A DNA stretch of 27,293 bases from Pseudomonadota bacterium (GCA_027295475.1 JAPUKV010000027.1:1-27293), one strand, 5' to 3'. Positions 17,312-26,842 are shown, numbered from the stretch's first letter. Notes: generated by a model from the letters alone, not told the origin. Numbers and translations: made by a program.

Positions 17312-18681
17312 CTCGGTAAACTCAGAACTGCTTCGCCGAAAGCGTCGCCGCGAACCTGAAAATTCGGAAATTGATCAAAGCTGGCACAGGCCGGCGCTAG
17401 CAGGACTGTGTCGCCGGACTGGGCGAAACTGGCCGCATGCTCTACCGCTTCATTGATGTCGTTTACGATATGCACCGGCGCCTGATCCTCCAGCGCCTGT
17501 GCAATCTTGTCGGCATCGCTGCCGATCAGAATCGCCGCTCTAAGCCTGTCGGTGAGCGCTACCGACAGATGATTGAAATCGCCGCCTTTTGCCTCGCCAC
17601 CCGCGATGAGCACGATGATGCCGTCGATCGATTCGATTGAGGCAACTGCTGCGCCGATATTGGTCGCTTTCGAATCATTGATGTAGTTCACACCGCCTTT
17701 GCATGCGACCAGTTGCATGCGATGCGGTAATCCCGGAAATTCCGGAAGTACCTGCAGCATCGCAGACAGCGCGAGTCCCATGAGATCTCCGGCGGCAAGC
17801 GCGGCAAGCGCATTCAATTGATTGTGCCGACCGACCAGCGCCAGTTCGGATGTCGCAAGGAGCAGCTGCTGTCCACGGGCGAGAAACTCAATGCCGTCTT
17901 CCTCGAGCAGCCCGTAGTGTCCTTCCTCAGGCGCGTCCAGGCCGAAACTTACGACCACGGTCTCTTTGCCGACATGTTTGGCAATATCGGGGTCGGCGCG
18001 ATTGATTACCGCAGCGTCGGCGTTTTTGAAAATCCGGTACTTCGCCTTGCGATAGCTTTTCTCACTCTCGTGCCAATCGAGATGATCCGCCGTGATATTC
18101 AGCAACACCGCGACTTTCGCCGGCAGCTTCTGTGTGCGTTGGAGCTGAAAACTCGAAAGTTCGAGCACATAGAAATCGGGCTTATCGTACTCCAGCAGAT
18201 CGAGCGCCGGTTCACCTAGATTTGCGCCGGCCAGCGCTGTTTGTCCCGCAGCATCACACATCAGTGACAACAGTGTCGTCACCGTGCTCTTGCCGTTCGA
18301 GCCAGTGACCGCGACAATTGCTGCGCGTGCCTCGCGCGCGAACAATTCGATATCAGACACGATTTCTATGCCGGCTGCGCGCGCCGCTATGAGGAGCGGC
18401 TCCGAGTCGGCAATGCCGGGAGATACTACGATCCGGTTGATATTCTCGAGCGCAGCATCTCTGCTAGCGCCGAGAATGACCTCGGCGTCCGGTGCTAGAT
18501 CGTTTAGCTCATCAAGGCCCGGGGGCTCGCTTCGGCTGTCGACAAATCTGGCATTGACCCCATTTCGCTGCAAATACCTTGCGACAGACAAGCCGGTGAC
18601 GCCCAGACCGAGCACAAGGTTTTCGACCTTCGCCGCAGCAGGCTTTCTGTAGCTTCGCTTTTTCTTCTTCGCCGCGATCAT
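17308..18681 (-). CDS. murD: UDP-MurNAc-L-alanine-D-glutamate ligase MurD
   Basis: MurD adds D-glutamate to UDP-MurNAc-L-alanine. The 457-residue protein shows [16 protein letters not shown], the P-loop VTGSNGKST (about 125-133), ITADHLDWH, and the C-terminal NDSKATN and [12 protein letters not shown] motifs. The ATG at 18681 forms an ATGA overlap with mraY, so this start is likely real. It gives an 18-residue lysine-rich extension ([18 protein letters not shown]) before the Rossmann strand; E. coli MurD has only about nine residues there. The longer open frame above 18681 is mraY out of frame. Confidence 0.97.
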   Translation of the reverse strand: MIAAKKKKRSYRKPAAAKVENLVLGLGVTGLSVARYLQRNGVNARFVDSRSEPPGLDELNDLAPDAEVILGASRDAALENINRIVVSPGIADSEPLLIAARAAGIEIVSDIELFAREARAAIVAVTGSNGKSTVTTLLSLMCDAAGQTALAGANLGEPALDLLEYDKPDFYVLELSSFQLQRTQKLPAKVAVLLNITADHLDWHESEKSYRKAKYRIFKNADAAVINRADPDIAKHVGKETVVVSFGLDAPEEGHYGLLEEDGIEFLARGQQLLLATSELALVGRHNQLNALAALAAGDLMGLALSAMLQVLPEFPGLPHRMQLVACKGGVNYINDSKATNIGAAVASIESIDGIIVLIAGGEAKGGDFNHLSVALTDRLRAAILIGSDADKIAQALEDQAPVHIVNDINEAVEHAASFAQSGDTVLLAPACASFDQFPNFQVRGDAFGEAVLSLPR

Positions 18682-19760
18682 CGGATCTTCAGACTCGCCA
18701 GGCCAATCAGGACAAGAATGACCGTTATAATCCAAAAGCGGACGATGACCTTTGGCTCCGCCCAGCCTTTCAGTTCGAAGTGGTGGTGCAACGGCGCCAT
18801 TCGAAAGACACGGCGGCCGGTCAGCTTGAATGAAGCGACCTGAATAATGACGGACACCGTTTCGACGACGAAAACACCACCCATGATTGCCAGCACGATT
18901 TCCTGCCGGACTATGACCGCAACAATGCCGAGTGCGGCCCCGAGGGACAGGGCGCCGATGTCGCCCATGAACACCTGTGCCGGGTATGTGTTGAACCACA
19001 GGAATCCCAGGCCTGCCCCGGCAAGCGCCGAACAGAACACGAGGATTTCGCCCGCGCCGGCAACATAGGGGATGCTGAGATATTCCGAGAAGTTCACGTT
19101 GCCAGTGACATAGGCAAAAACGCCAAGCGCTCCACCAACCAGCACTGTCGGCATGATTGCCAGGCCGTCAAGACCGTCAGTCAGATTAACGGCATTGCTA
19201 AAACCAACGATAAACAAATAAGTGACGGCGATTTGTAACATGCCAAGCGGTAACGCCAGGTCTTTGAAATAAGGGATCAGAAGCGACGTACTGACCGGGT
19301 CGACAGCCAGCAGGTAAAGTGAAACTGCTGCAATGATTGCTGCGATCGACTGCCAGAACAATTTTTTGCCCGCAGACAGTCCGGCGGGATCCTGCAACAC
19401 GAGCTTCTTGTAGTCGTCGACATAACCGATCACGCCGAACGCAAGCGTCACAAACAATACAATCCAGATAAAGCGGTTCTCGAGATTTGCCCAAAGCACC
19501 GTGCTGACGACGATCGCCGTCAATATCAATGCACCACCCATCGTCGGTGTGCCGGCCTTCGGCAGGTGGCTCGACGGCCCCAGTTCGCGAACCGGCTGCC
19601 CAACCTGACTAAGGCTGAGCTTTGCAATCATCCGCGGGCCGATAACGAATGACAGGATCAGGGCTGTCAGGGCACCAAGGATTGCGCGTAAGGTCAGGTA
19701 GCTGAAGACGTTGAACCCGGATTCGAACTTCGTGAGGTATTCGGTGAGATATAGCAGCAT
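18678..19760 (-). CDS. mraY: Phospho-MurNAc-pentapeptide translocase MraY
   Basis: MraY transfers phospho-MurNAc-pentapeptide to undecaprenyl phosphate, forming lipid I. The 360 residues equal the E. coli length. About ten membrane segments are visible, with the family motifs [14 protein letters not shown], the catalytic [13 protein letters not shown] loop, [11 protein letters not shown], and [11 protein letters not shown]. The ATG at 19760 follows the murF stop by two bases. Confidence 0.98.
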   Translation of the reverse strand: MLLYLTEYLTKFESGFNVFSYLTLRAILGALTALILSFVIGPRMIAKLSLSQVGQPVRELGPSSHLPKAGTPTMGGALILTAIVVSTVLWANLENRFIWIVLFVTLAFGVIGYVDDYKKLVLQDPAGLSAGKKLFWQSIAAIIAAVSLYLLAVDPVSTSLLIPYFKDLALPLGMLQIAVTYLFIVGFSNAVNLTDGLDGLAIMPTVLVGGALGVFAYVTGNVNFSEYLSIPYVAGAGEILVFCSALAGAGLGFLWFNTYPAQVFMGDIGALSLGAALGIVAVIVRQEIVLAIMGGVFVVETVSVIIQVASFKLTGRRVFRMAPLHHHFELKGWAEPKVIVRFWIITVILVLIGLASLKIR

Positions 19761-19762
19761 GG

Positions 19763-21124
19763 TCAGGCCTTGCGTCTCATCGGCGGCGCGTTGATCAAGG
19801 CCTCGACCACACGCTCCATTTGCATGAACCTTGATCCTTTAATCAATATGTTTGTGTCTTCGGTTGCCGAACGTTGTATCTCTTCAATCAAGCCATCGAG
19901 GTCCTCGTACCACTGTCCGCCGCTGCCGAAAGTCTTCACCGTGTTTTGTGATAAAACGCCGGTTGCCAGGAGCCGATCAATGCCGAGGCGCCTCGCCGCC
20001 CGGCCGACTGCCTTGTGCAGCAATACTTCGTCCTCGCCCAGCTCGCCCATGTCGCCAAGCACGAGCCATTTCTGACCAGACTGTGCGACCAGAAACTCGG
20101 CTGCCGCGATGACGCTCTGCGGGTTCGCGTTATAGCTATCGTCGTAAACAGTCAGGCCCGTAATGCCTTCGACCGGGTGCAGCCTTCCCGAGAGCGCTTG
20201 CACGGCTTCAAGGCCCTGCCGGATTTGTTTGCTGTCTATTCCGAGCCCGTGAAGTACGGCTGCCGCAGCACAGGCGTTCTTGACGTTATGCAGGCCTGCA
20301 AGCGGCAATCTGATCGGAATCTCTTCCTGGTGAATGTGCAGGCTGAATGTCATCTCGTCGCCGTGCGCCTGGATATCCGTGGCAAAGACGGATGCGTCGG
20401 CTTCAATTCCGAAACTGATGACCCTGTCGTCCGGTAGCAGCGAGCTCCAGTAGGAGAAATAGGAATCGTCTGCATTCAGCACTGCGAAGACCGGCGCAAC
20501 CTGCCCCCCAAGTATTTCTCCCTTGGCGCGGGCGACGCCGTCGAGGTCTCCGAATCCCTCGAGGTGTGCGGGTGCCACATTGGTAATAGCGACGACTTCC
20601 GGTTCCGCCAGGGATGTCAGGTAGGCGATCTCTCCCGGATGGTTCGCGCCCATTTCGATGACCGCGTAGCGATGTTCTTGAGAGAGGCTCAGCAACGTCA
20701 GCGGCAGGCCAATCTCGTTGTTGAGATTGCCGCGTGTTGCCAGCGTTGCGGCCGATAGCGAGAGGCAACTCGCGATCATTTCCCTGAGTGTCGTCTTACC
20801 GTTGCTGCCGGTAATGCCGATGACCTTCGCAGGCATTCGTTTGCGCCGGGCCGCGGCCAGCATGCCCAACGCAAGCCGCGTGTCATCTACCGTGATGTGC
20901 GGCAGATCAACGTCGGTCGCTGCTGGCAGCACGGCTGCGGCGGCGCTCTTCTCGGCCGCCTGCGAGACGAATTCACTGCCATCGTAGTTTGGTCCGGCTA
21001 GCGCAAAGAACAGCTCGCCGGGACCAAGCGTCCGCGTATCGATGCTGACGCCGGCAAAGTTACGGTCGCTTCCGTGTAGCGTACCGTTCATGATTTTTGC
21101 TGCCGCTATCAAGCTGCCCTCCAT
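19763..21124 (-). CDS. murF: UDP-MurNAc-tripeptide D-Ala-D-Ala ligase MurF
   Basis: MurF attaches D-alanyl-D-alanine to the tripeptide, giving the pentapeptide precursor. The 453-residue ligase contains [16 protein letters not shown], the P-loop [13 protein letters not shown] (about 103-115), [24 protein letters not shown] and the [11 protein letters not shown] motif specific to MurF, with VLGDMGELG near the end. The ATG at 21124 shares one base with the murE TGA; a GTG directly before it (21127) would give a four-base overlap and cannot be excluded. Confidence 0.98.
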   Translation of the reverse strand: MEGSLIAAAKIMNGTLHGSDRNFAGVSIDTRTLGPGELFFALAGPNYDGSEFVSQAAEKSAAAAVLPAATDVDLPHITVDDTRLALGMLAAARRKRMPAKVIGITGSNGKTTLREMIASCLSLSAATLATRGNLNNEIGLPLTLLSLSQEHRYAVIEMGANHPGEIAYLTSLAEPEVVAITNVAPAHLEGFGDLDGVARAKGEILGGQVAPVFAVLNADDSYFSYWSSLLPDDRVISFGIEADASVFATDIQAHGDEMTFSLHIHQEEIPIRLPLAGLHNVKNACAAAAVLHGLGIDSKQIRQGLEAVQALSGRLHPVEGITGLTVYDDSYNANPQSVIAAAEFLVAQSGQKWLVLGDMGELGEDEVLLHKAVGRAARRLGIDRLLATGVLSQNTVKTFGSGGQWYEDLDGLIEEIQRSATEDTNILIKGSRFMQMERVVEALINAPPMRRKA

Positions 21125-22644
21125 CACTGCCGCCGGGCGCTGCGGCTCCGGCGAGCGAAAACATTCGCTAGCGCCGCGTCGAAGTCCGAGAATGAAAGGC
21201 GTTGATCGCCGATAAGTTGATAGTTTTCGTGCCCTTTTCCGGCAATCAGCACGACGTCGTCGTCAGCCGCTTCGTGAATGGCATATGCGATCGCAGTGGC
21301 CCGGTCCTCGATAGCGATCGCGCCAGTTTTCTCGCCAACGCCCTGCAGGACGTCGGCGATGATGTTGCCGGGTAATTCCGAGCGGGGATTATCGTTCGTA
21401 ATGACGAGGCGGTCGGCGAGTCTTGCCGCTACTTTGCCCATCAACGGCCGTTTGCCGCGATCACGGTCGCCTCCGCAACCAAACACGCACCAGAGCGATT
21501 TCCCGCAATGCGCACGTAGCGAACGCAATGCTGCCTCAAGCCCGGCAGGCGTATGTGCGTAATCGACATAGACGGTGGGCGCATGTGAGTCTGCGACCCG
21601 CTGCATTCGGCCGGGTGGCGCGGTGACTTTGCTTAGAACATCACAAGCATCGGCGACCGGGATTTCCCAGCTCAGGAGAAGCGCCAATACGCCAATTGCA
21701 TTAGCAACATTGAAATCTCCTGGCAACGGCAATTGAAACTCGAAATCGCCCCATGAACTGTTGACAGCGACATTCGAGCCCCCTGCTGTTGCAACAACCG
21801 AACGAACGAATACGAACGGACGCCCGTTGGCAATTCGGTCAAATCGTGTCGACACGGTGACGACATCTCTGCCGCATCGCTCGGCGAGCTCCTGGCCGAA
21901 TTCGGTATCGAGACTGACTATCCGGTGTGCAACATCTTTGTCGAGGATGAGCCTCGCTTTGGTCTCGCCATACGCCCGCATACTACCGTGGTAGTCGATG
22001 TGATCCCGGCTCAAGTTCGTAAACATTGCGCAATCGAAATGGACGCCATTGACTCGATCCTGCTGCAGTGCGTGTGACGACACTTCGATCGCAGCATGAC
22101 CAGCGCCGGCGTCACGGAATGCCGCCAGTTTTTCATGCAGGTCGATGCACGCTGGTGTCGTCATATCGCTGTCCGTATCAAGCTCCCCTATGCCAAAACC
22201 CAGCGTTCCGAGGTATCCGCAAGTGTTACCCAGCAGTTGCATGCACTCAGCGACGAGGAATGAAACGGTTGTCTTGCCGTTGGTACCGGTGACGCCGACA
22301 ACTTTCATGTTCATGGATGGTGCATCGAAAAAGCGGTTTGCGATTTCGCCGATATGCGTCGTCAAGCCGGCGACCGGTATCAAGGGCACGCCGGCATTGT
22401 CCGGCACAACAACATCGGCACTCGAGTCCCAGACAACGGCCTCGGCACCTGCTGCGAGCGCTTCGTCGACATAGTCCAGCCCATGACCGGTTTCTCCGAC
22501 CAGCGCGAAGAACACATTACCGGGTGACAGCTTCTTGCTGTCACTCGAGATGCCCGTGATCGCGACGTCTGGTGCATCGGCAATACCCTCAAGCAGCTCT
22601 TTCAGGGTGTTGTGCGGCTTCAGGGCTTCAGCCGGCATGTTCAT
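21124..22644 (-). CDS. murE: UDP-MurNAc-dipeptide meso-diaminopimelate ligase MurE
   Basis: MurE adds the third amino acid of the stem peptide. The 506-residue protein carries ISSDSKKLSPGNVFFAL, the P-loop GVTGTNGKTTVSFL (about 117-130), SSHALQQDRV and DYAHTPAGLEAAL. The DNPR motif in ITNDNPRSE is the recognised determinant for meso-diaminopimelate, so the wall should be of the usual Gram-negative A1-gamma type. The ATG at 22644 forms an ATGA overlap with ftsI; another ATG two codons later (22638) is possible. Confidence 0.98.
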   Translation of the reverse strand: MNMPAEALKPHNTLKELLEGIADAPDVAITGISSDSKKLSPGNVFFALVGETGHGLDYVDEALAAGAEAVVWDSSADVVVPDNAGVPLIPVAGLTTHIGEIANRFFDAPSMNMKVVGVTGTNGKTTVSFLVAECMQLLGNTCGYLGTLGFGIGELDTDSDMTTPACIDLHEKLAAFRDAGAGHAAIEVSSHALQQDRVNGVHFDCAMFTNLSRDHIDYHGSMRAYGETKARLILDKDVAHRIVSLDTEFGQELAERCGRDVVTVSTRFDRIANGRPFVFVRSVVATAGGSNVAVNSSWGDFEFQLPLPGDFNVANAIGVLALLLSWEIPVADACDVLSKVTAPPGRMQRVADSHAPTVYVDYAHTPAGLEAALRSLRAHCGKSLWCVFGCGGDRDRGKRPLMGKVAARLADRLVITNDNPRSELPGNIIADVLQGVGEKTGAIAIEDRATAIAYAIHEAADDDVVLIAGKGHENYQLIGDQRLSFSDFDAALANVFARRSRSARRQ

Positions 22645-24368
22645 TGACTCATTGCCTGCATGACACTGCCGGCATCGAGTGTGGGCAACGCGTCCGGCGG
22701 GACAGCGAGCAGTCGCAGAGATTCAGCCATGACATCGGCGAAGACGGGCGCCGCAACATCACTGCCGTAATACAGGTCGCCGCCGGGCTCATCGATGACT
22801 ACAACTATAGCTAATCGCGGACTGCTGGCAGGTGCCAGGCCGGCAAAAATAGAAATGTACTTGTGTTCCGAGTATCCGCCAGCCGCATATTTCCAGGACG
22901 TTCCTGTTTTCCCGGCAACGCGATATCCCGTTACGCTTGCCTTCATGCCAGTGCCACCCGGACGTACGACTTCCTCCATCATGCGTCGGACAGCTTTGGC
23001 TGTGTCATCACTGATGATTTGTTCACCCACATTTGGCTGATCCAGTTTGACGAGGGATACGGGCCGGAGCCGACCGTCATTGCCAAGCGCTGCGAAAGCT
23101 TGCGCGAGTTGCAATGGCGTTACGGACACGCCATAGCCATAGGCAAGTGTTGCCCGACTGATCTGTTGCCAATGACTGTAATGCGTCAGGAGTCCGGCTG
23201 ACTCACCCGGAAAACCTGAGGATGTCAGGGAGCCGAGACCGAAACTCGTCATCGTCCCCCATAACTGGTCAGGCTCCAGCGACAATGCAATTTTGCTTGC
23301 GCCGACGTTGCTCGAACGTGAAAGAACTGTCGTCAGACTGATTCTTCCCAGGTTTCGGCGGTCTTCGATTTTCTTCGGCCCGACCATGATGTAACCGGGA
23401 GAGGTATCGACGTAGCTGCTCGGTCGGTATCGGCCGCTTTCAAGGGCAGCCGCAAGGATCAGTGGTTTGATGCTGGACCCGGGTTCGAAAATGTCGGTTA
23501 TTGCCCGGTTGCGGTATCGCTCTGCCGAGAACTGCGCCCTGTCATTCGGGTTGTAGGTAGGCTGGTTGACCATCGCCAGGACCTCACCCGTGAGCACGTC
23601 GAGAACTACAATAGACCCCGAATCCGCATGGTGCTGCTGAATCGCCGCTTTGAGCGTCCGGTATGCGAGGTATTGGAGGCGCAAGTCGATACTGGAGGCC
23701 AGATCCTTGCCATGACGCGCCGGCCGAATGCTCTCGACATTTTCAACGGGCCGGCCGAGGCGGTCTTTCAACACGCGCTTGGCGCCCGACTCACCGCCCA
23801 GCCAGTGGTTAAACGCAAGCTCAAGCCCCTCCTGGCCATCATCATCGACACTCGTAAAACCAACAAGGTGGCCAGCTACCTCCCCGGCGGGATAGTAACG
23901 GCGGTACTCACGTAGTACGTTGACACCCGGCAGCTTTAAAGCCATCACCCGATGTGCCTCGTCAGGCCTCAGGTGGCGCTTAAGATAAAGAAATTTCTTG
24001 TCCATACTCCGCGTTATGCGACGCATCAGTAATTGCGCATCGAAATTCAGCGCAGCTGCAAGTTTCGGCACGCTGTCCACTGCCGAGGCGAGTTCCTTCG
24101 GATTCACCCAGACGCTGTCGACCGGTGTGCTGATGGCCAACGGTTCACCATTGCGATCGGTGATCGAACCTCGATGTGCAGAGATTTTTTCCGTGCGCAG
24201 ATGTCGCGTATCCGCCTGCCGGTTCAGAAAGTCCTTATCAACGACCTGCAGGTAGACGGCACGCGCAACCAGCGACGACGCAGCCAGCACGAAGAATGCA
24301 AGCACTATGGCGACTCTGCCGACGAATCGCCGCGCAGTCTGTTGTTTGGTTTCTGCTGCTCGGTTCAT
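22641..24368 (-). CDS. ftsI: Septal transpeptidase FtsI (PBP3)
   Basis: FtsI cross-links septal peptidoglycan in partnership with FtsW and is a target of beta-lactams. The 575-residue protein has a short cytoplasmic tail, one membrane anchor (about 18-40), a pedestal domain with HRGSITDRNGEPLA, and a transpeptidase domain. The three active-site motifs are S298-S-I-K, S352-S-N and K487-T-G-T. The start ATG at 24368 shares one base with the ftsL TAA (TAATG). Length and motif spacing match E. coli PBP3 (588 residues, catalytic S307). Confidence 0.98.
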   Translation of the reverse strand: MNRAAETKQQTARRFVGRVAIVLAFFVLAASSLVARAVYLQVVDKDFLNRQADTRHLRTEKISAHRGSITDRNGEPLAISTPVDSVWVNPKELASAVDSVPKLAAALNFDAQLLMRRITRSMDKKFLYLKRHLRPDEAHRVMALKLPGVNVLREYRRYYPAGEVAGHLVGFTSVDDDGQEGLELAFNHWLGGESGAKRVLKDRLGRPVENVESIRPARHGKDLASSIDLRLQYLAYRTLKAAIQQHHADSGSIVVLDVLTGEVLAMVNQPTYNPNDRAQFSAERYRNRAITDIFEPGSSIKPLILAAALESGRYRPSSYVDTSPGYIMVGPKKIEDRRNLGRISLTTVLSRSSNVGASKIALSLEPDQLWGTMTSFGLGSLTSSGFPGESAGLLTHYSHWQQISRATLAYGYGVSVTPLQLAQAFAALGNDGRLRPVSLVKLDQPNVGEQIISDDTAKAVRRMMEEVVRPGGTGMKASVTGYRVAGKTGTSWKYAAGGYSEHKYISIFAGLAPASSPRLAIVVVIDEPGGDLYYGSDVAAPVFADVMAESLRLLAVPPDALPTLDAGSVMQAMSQ

Positions 24369-24652
24369 TATCGCTCGATTACGTAAATCTCCCCGGATTG
24401 CGGGCGTACGAGTGACATTTCTTCGACTGCAAGGCGCTCAATTCGTGCATGGGTTGCCCACGTACTCTGTTCGATTTGGAGCTGACCCCATTCGATGTTC
24501 AGTTCGTCGCGTTCGGTCGTCAGGTTTTCAAGTTCGATAAACAACTTGCGGGAATCGTGTTTTGTATAGATCAGGGCCAATGCTGACAGAGCGCAAACCG
24601 CTACGAACACCGCTATCAGGAGAAATGGCTGTCGTCCGCTGCTTATTTCCAT
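24368..24652 (-). CDS. ftsL: Cell division protein FtsL
   Basis: FtsL forms a complex with FtsB and FtsQ that regulates FtsWI. The 94-residue protein has a very short cytoplasmic end, a membrane segment at about 9-30 (FLLIAVFVAVCALSALALIY), and a periplasmic coiled coil (LENLTTERDELNIEWGQLQIEQ), followed by a conserved R-I-E-R-LA block. It is shorter than E. coli FtsL (121) because the cytoplasmic tail is reduced. The ATG at 24652 shares one base with the rsmH stop; a GTG just before it is an alternative. Identification rests on topology and position more than on sequence, since FtsL is poorly conserved. Confidence 0.93.
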   Translation of the reverse strand: MEISSGRQPFLLIAVFVAVCALSALALIYTKHDSRKLFIELENLTTERDELNIEWGQLQIEQSTWATHARIERLAVEEMSLVRPQSGEIYVIER

Positions 24653-25581
24653 CACAAGCGCTCCGCAATTCTGAGGCGTGCGCTGCGTGCGCGAACATTC
24701 GCCGCAATTTCTTCGGCAGTCGCGCTGATCGCTTTGCCGATTAGTTTGAACGGGGGCATGCACTCCGCTGGTATGGACGGCAAGCCGCGATATTGTTCGG
24801 GTTCTCTCGATGCGTTCCGCATGAATCGCTTGACGATCCGGTCTTCGACCGAATGAAAACTGATTACACAAAGGCGTCCACCCGTGCGTAACAGATCCAC
24901 AGAAGCTGCCAGCGCGGCTTCGAGTTGCTTTAGTTCGTCGTTAATCTGGATGCGAATGGCCAGAAACGTTTTCGTCGCAGGATGTTTACGGCGCTTATGA
25001 CGAGGAGTTGCTGCCGCGACGATTTCAGCCAATTGTTCGGTCCGTACGATTGCTTCGTTCGATCTTGCCGCAACGATTGCCCGCGCAATCGGGCCGGCGA
25101 ACTTTTCATCAGCATATTTGATGAGTACAGTTTTCAACGTTTTTTCATCCACATCGGCGAGCCATTCGGCTGCGCTGATCCCTGATTGCGGGTCCATTCG
25201 CATGTCCAGGGGTCCTCCCCGCATAAAACTGAAGCCTCTCCCCGCTTGATCCAGTTGTGGTGATGAGACCCCCAGATCGAGTAGCAAACCGTCCACTTTT
25301 CCGAGCAGGTTCCTGTCCAGCGTAATTTTCTTAAGTTCCGCAATTTCACCCCTTACAATTTCGAACCGCGGGTCATCCGTCAGTGCTTGCGCCGCTGCAG
25401 CTATAGCCTCCGGATCACGGTCAAGCGCAATCAATCGGCCCTCCGGCCCCAGAATTTCAGCTATCGCACTGCAATGTCCCCCACGGCCAAACGTTCCATC
25501 CACGTAGCAACCGTCCGGCCGGATGTTTAATCCTTCAAGAACCGGTCCTTTGAGGACCGGTACATGCCCGTGGTTCTTCAC
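24652..25581 (-). CDS. rsmH: 16S rRNA m4C1402 methyltransferase RsmH (MraW)
   Basis: RsmH methylates N4 of C1402 in the 16S rRNA decoding site using S-adenosylmethionine. The 309-residue protein has the SAM loop VDGTFGRGGHCSAI (about 27-40), LIALDRDPEAI, LLDLGVSSPQLD, RGFSFMRGGPLDMRMD, the KTFLAIRIQINDEL helix and ISFHSVEDRIVKRFM. The start is a GTG at 25581; there is no ATG upstream in frame and the conserved HVPVL segment follows within a few codons. The ribosome site is poor (GCGGGCGG). It lies 17 bases after mraZ. Confidence 0.97.
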   Translation of the reverse strand: MKNHGHVPVLKGPVLEGLNIRPDGCYVDGTFGRGGHCSAIAEILGPEGRLIALDRDPEAIAAAAQALTDDPRFEIVRGEIAELKKITLDRNLLGKVDGLLLDLGVSSPQLDQAGRGFSFMRGGPLDMRMDPQSGISAAEWLADVDEKTLKTVLIKYADEKFAGPIARAIVAARSNEAIVRTEQLAEIVAAATPRHKRRKHPATKTFLAIRIQINDELKQLEAALAASVDLLRTGGRLCVISFHSVEDRIVKRFMRNASREPEQYRGLPSIPAECMPPFKLIGKAISATAEEIAANVRARSARLRIAERL

Positions 25582-25598
25582 CGCCCGCCCGCATTTAT

Positions 25599-26075
25599 CT
25601 ACAGCGAGAGTGACTCAAGGTCGGGCGGCAAGTCCCCGTCATCGTCAGTAGCAAGCCACTCATCCCGTTTCCCGTTCCAGCGTTCTTCGTCCCAGAGCTC
25701 AAACTTATTCCCCTGGCCGATCAGAATTGCCTGTCGATCGAGTCCGGCGAAATCGCGTAGTTCCTGTGACAGCAAAATGCGTCCATGCCCATCGATATCG
25801 ACTTCGGTCGCGTAGCCGACCATGATTCTCTGCATTTGCCGGGCCAGCTTGTGGAGACTTGGCAGGCGTATAAGTTTTCGCTCGATCTCCTCCCAGTCCG
25901 GTAATGGATAGATGAGCAGGCAGTGATCCCGGTCGACCGTGGCAACCAGTTGCCCGTCGCAACGCGCAGCCAGCCGCTCCCGATATCGGGTCGGAATAGC
26001 CAGGCGCCCTTTGGCGTCCAATGTGATTTTGGTGGCCCCACGAAACATGGTATTTTTGATGAGCCCCTGAGCCAT
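25599..26075 (-). CDS. mraZ: Transcriptional regulator MraZ
   Basis: MraZ is an AbrB-fold DNA-binding protein that represses the dcw operon in E. coli by binding repeated TGGGN boxes. Both half-domains show the D-x3-R signature: DAKGRLAIP near the start and DGHGRILLS in the second half, with the KFELWDEERW end. From the ATG at 26075 the protein has 158 residues; GGAG lies eight bases upstream, which decides for this start. The E. coli start corresponds to an ATG at 26048 (MFRGATKITL), giving 149 residues but with no well-spaced ribosome site. The first gene of the cluster, it is preceded by its own promoter and matching boxes. Confidence 0.96.
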   Translation of the reverse strand: MAQGLIKNTMFRGATKITLDAKGRLAIPTRYRERLAARCDGQLVATVDRDHCLLIYPLPDWEEIERKLIRLPSLHKLARQMQRIMVGYATEVDIDGHGRILLSQELRDFAGLDRQAILIGQGNKFELWDEERWNGKRDEWLATDDDGDLPPDLESLSL

Positions 26076-26088
26076 GAGGAATGCTCCA

Positions 26089-26113
26089 GCCCATCTTCTC
26101 CCACTTTTTTCCA
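26089..26113 (-). promoter_or_regulatory. mraZ: MraZ operator: three TGGNN boxes at 10-bp spacing
   Basis: On the minus strand TGGAA (26113-26109), TGGGA (26103-26099) and TGGGC (26093-26089) recur every ten bases with five-base spacers, the layout known for the E. coli MraZ-binding repeats. They lie between the predicted transcription start and the mraZ start codon, where binding would autorepress. Confidence 0.85.
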
Positions 26114-26122
26114 CTTTTCGAC

Positions 26123-26151
26123 ACTATATTCGCGCGATCCGGCATCGTCAA
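26123..26151 (-). promoter_or_regulatory. mraZ: Sigma-70 promoter of the dcw cluster
   Basis: Minus strand TTGACG (26151-26146), exactly 17 bases, then TATAGT (26128-26123). The predicted start is near 26116, directly before the MraZ boxes. This is the best promoter in the window and corresponds to Pmra of E. coli. Confidence 0.85.
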
Positions 26152-26419
26152 CACAGAGGTCCAAATAATTCTTGTTGTACAGGGACTTAGAGACTATTTC
26201 GTGGCTGAATTCGGGCAAATTGTGGCGCTCAATTGGAACTATAAATCAGTCACTTAAGGCTATTTTCTCGATCTGTATTTATATATATGTCGCCAGTCCG
26301 CGACAGCATTGGATTTTTCGCCGTTCGCGCGGCCTGCTTTCGGCCTGCGCTGACTATTTGCGCAGCACGGTCTTGTGCAGGAAAGGAAGCTGTGGGGACG
26401 GGACCCCGAAAAGGTGAGA
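26129..26419. other. Intergenic region between rnpB and mraZ
   Basis: About 290 bases without a supportable gene. The part next to mraZ is AT-rich, with TATATATATG-like sequence near 26280, and may hold upstream promoter elements. A 6-bp hairpin (CTGCGC/GCGCAG at 26345-26350 and 26360-26365) and a tandem GGCCTGC repeat near 26330-26350 lie on the rnpB-distal side. No clear intrinsic terminator for rnpB with a T-run was found. Confidence 0.5.
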
Positions 26420-26806
26420 AAGCAAGAGCCGGCAATAAGCCGGGTTCTGTCGTGGACAACCATTCATCTGGGACGACCGTCACCGATCGCCTCTAGCAAC
26501 CTACCCGGGAGTCCGCTCGGGGCCGGCGGTGCAGACATAAGTCTGCGCACTCCCCTATTTGGTCTTGCTCCAGGCGGGGTTTACCCTGCCGCGGCATGTT
26601 ACCAGCCGCGCGGTGCGCTCTTACCGCACCATTTCACCCTTGCCGGCGCGCAATGCGCGCTTAGGCGGTATGTTTTCTGTGGCACTTTCCATGGGCTCTC
26701 GCCCTCCAGGCGTTACCTGGCGCCCTGCCCGATGGAGCCCGGACTTTCCTCCGCAATCGCCCCGCAAGGCGACCCGGCGGTTGTCTGGCCGACTCTTACT
26801 TCCTCG
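26420..26806 (-). ncRNA. rnpB: RNase P RNA, bacterial class A
   Basis: The catalytic RNA of RNase P, which cuts the 5' leader from pre-tRNAs. Read on the minus strand, conserved blocks occur in order: GGAGGAAAGTCCGGGCTCC, GGGCAGGGCGCCAGGTAACG, GGTGAAATGGTGCGGTAAGA followed by GCGCACCGCGCGGCTGGTAA, AGCAAGACCAAATAGGGG, then GATGAATG and CCACGACAGAACCCGGCTTA. The P1 helix closes the molecule: AAGAGTCGGC near 26788-26797 pairs with GCCGGCTCTT at 26433-26424. The GGTTCTG near the 3' end (P15 loop region, GGU binding CCA of tRNA) is present. Ends are estimated from P1. Size of about 385 is normal for type A. Confidence 0.97.
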
Positions 26807-26814
26807 AACCGATT

Positions 26815-26820
26815 ATTATA
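26815..26820 (-). promoter_or_regulatory. rnpB: rnpB -10 element
   Basis: A perfect TATAAT on the minus strand lies about 10 bases before the estimated 5' end of the RNase P RNA. The -35 region is poor: TTCAAG is too close (14 bases), so the assignment rests on the -10 and position alone. Confidence 0.6.
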
Positions 26821-26842
26821 CCTCAGTGCCAAGTCTTGAATG

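Noticed and set aside
18682..18999. A 106-codon open extension upstream of murD.
   Set aside because: It is a shadow of the mraY 3' end; the coupled ATG at 18681 explains the gene start.
24653..24871. A 73-codon open extension upstream of ftsL.
   Set aside because: It overlaps rsmH in another frame and would place a long polar tail rich in R, Q and C before the membrane segment, unlike FtsL.
26389..26405. GGGGACGGGACCCC as an rnpB terminator.
   Set aside because: Only four base pairs and no T-run follow on the minus strand.
26250..26483. Minus-strand frames of 67 to 77 codons over the rnpB 3' end.
   Set aside because: They run through conserved RNase P RNA sequence and have no protein-like features.
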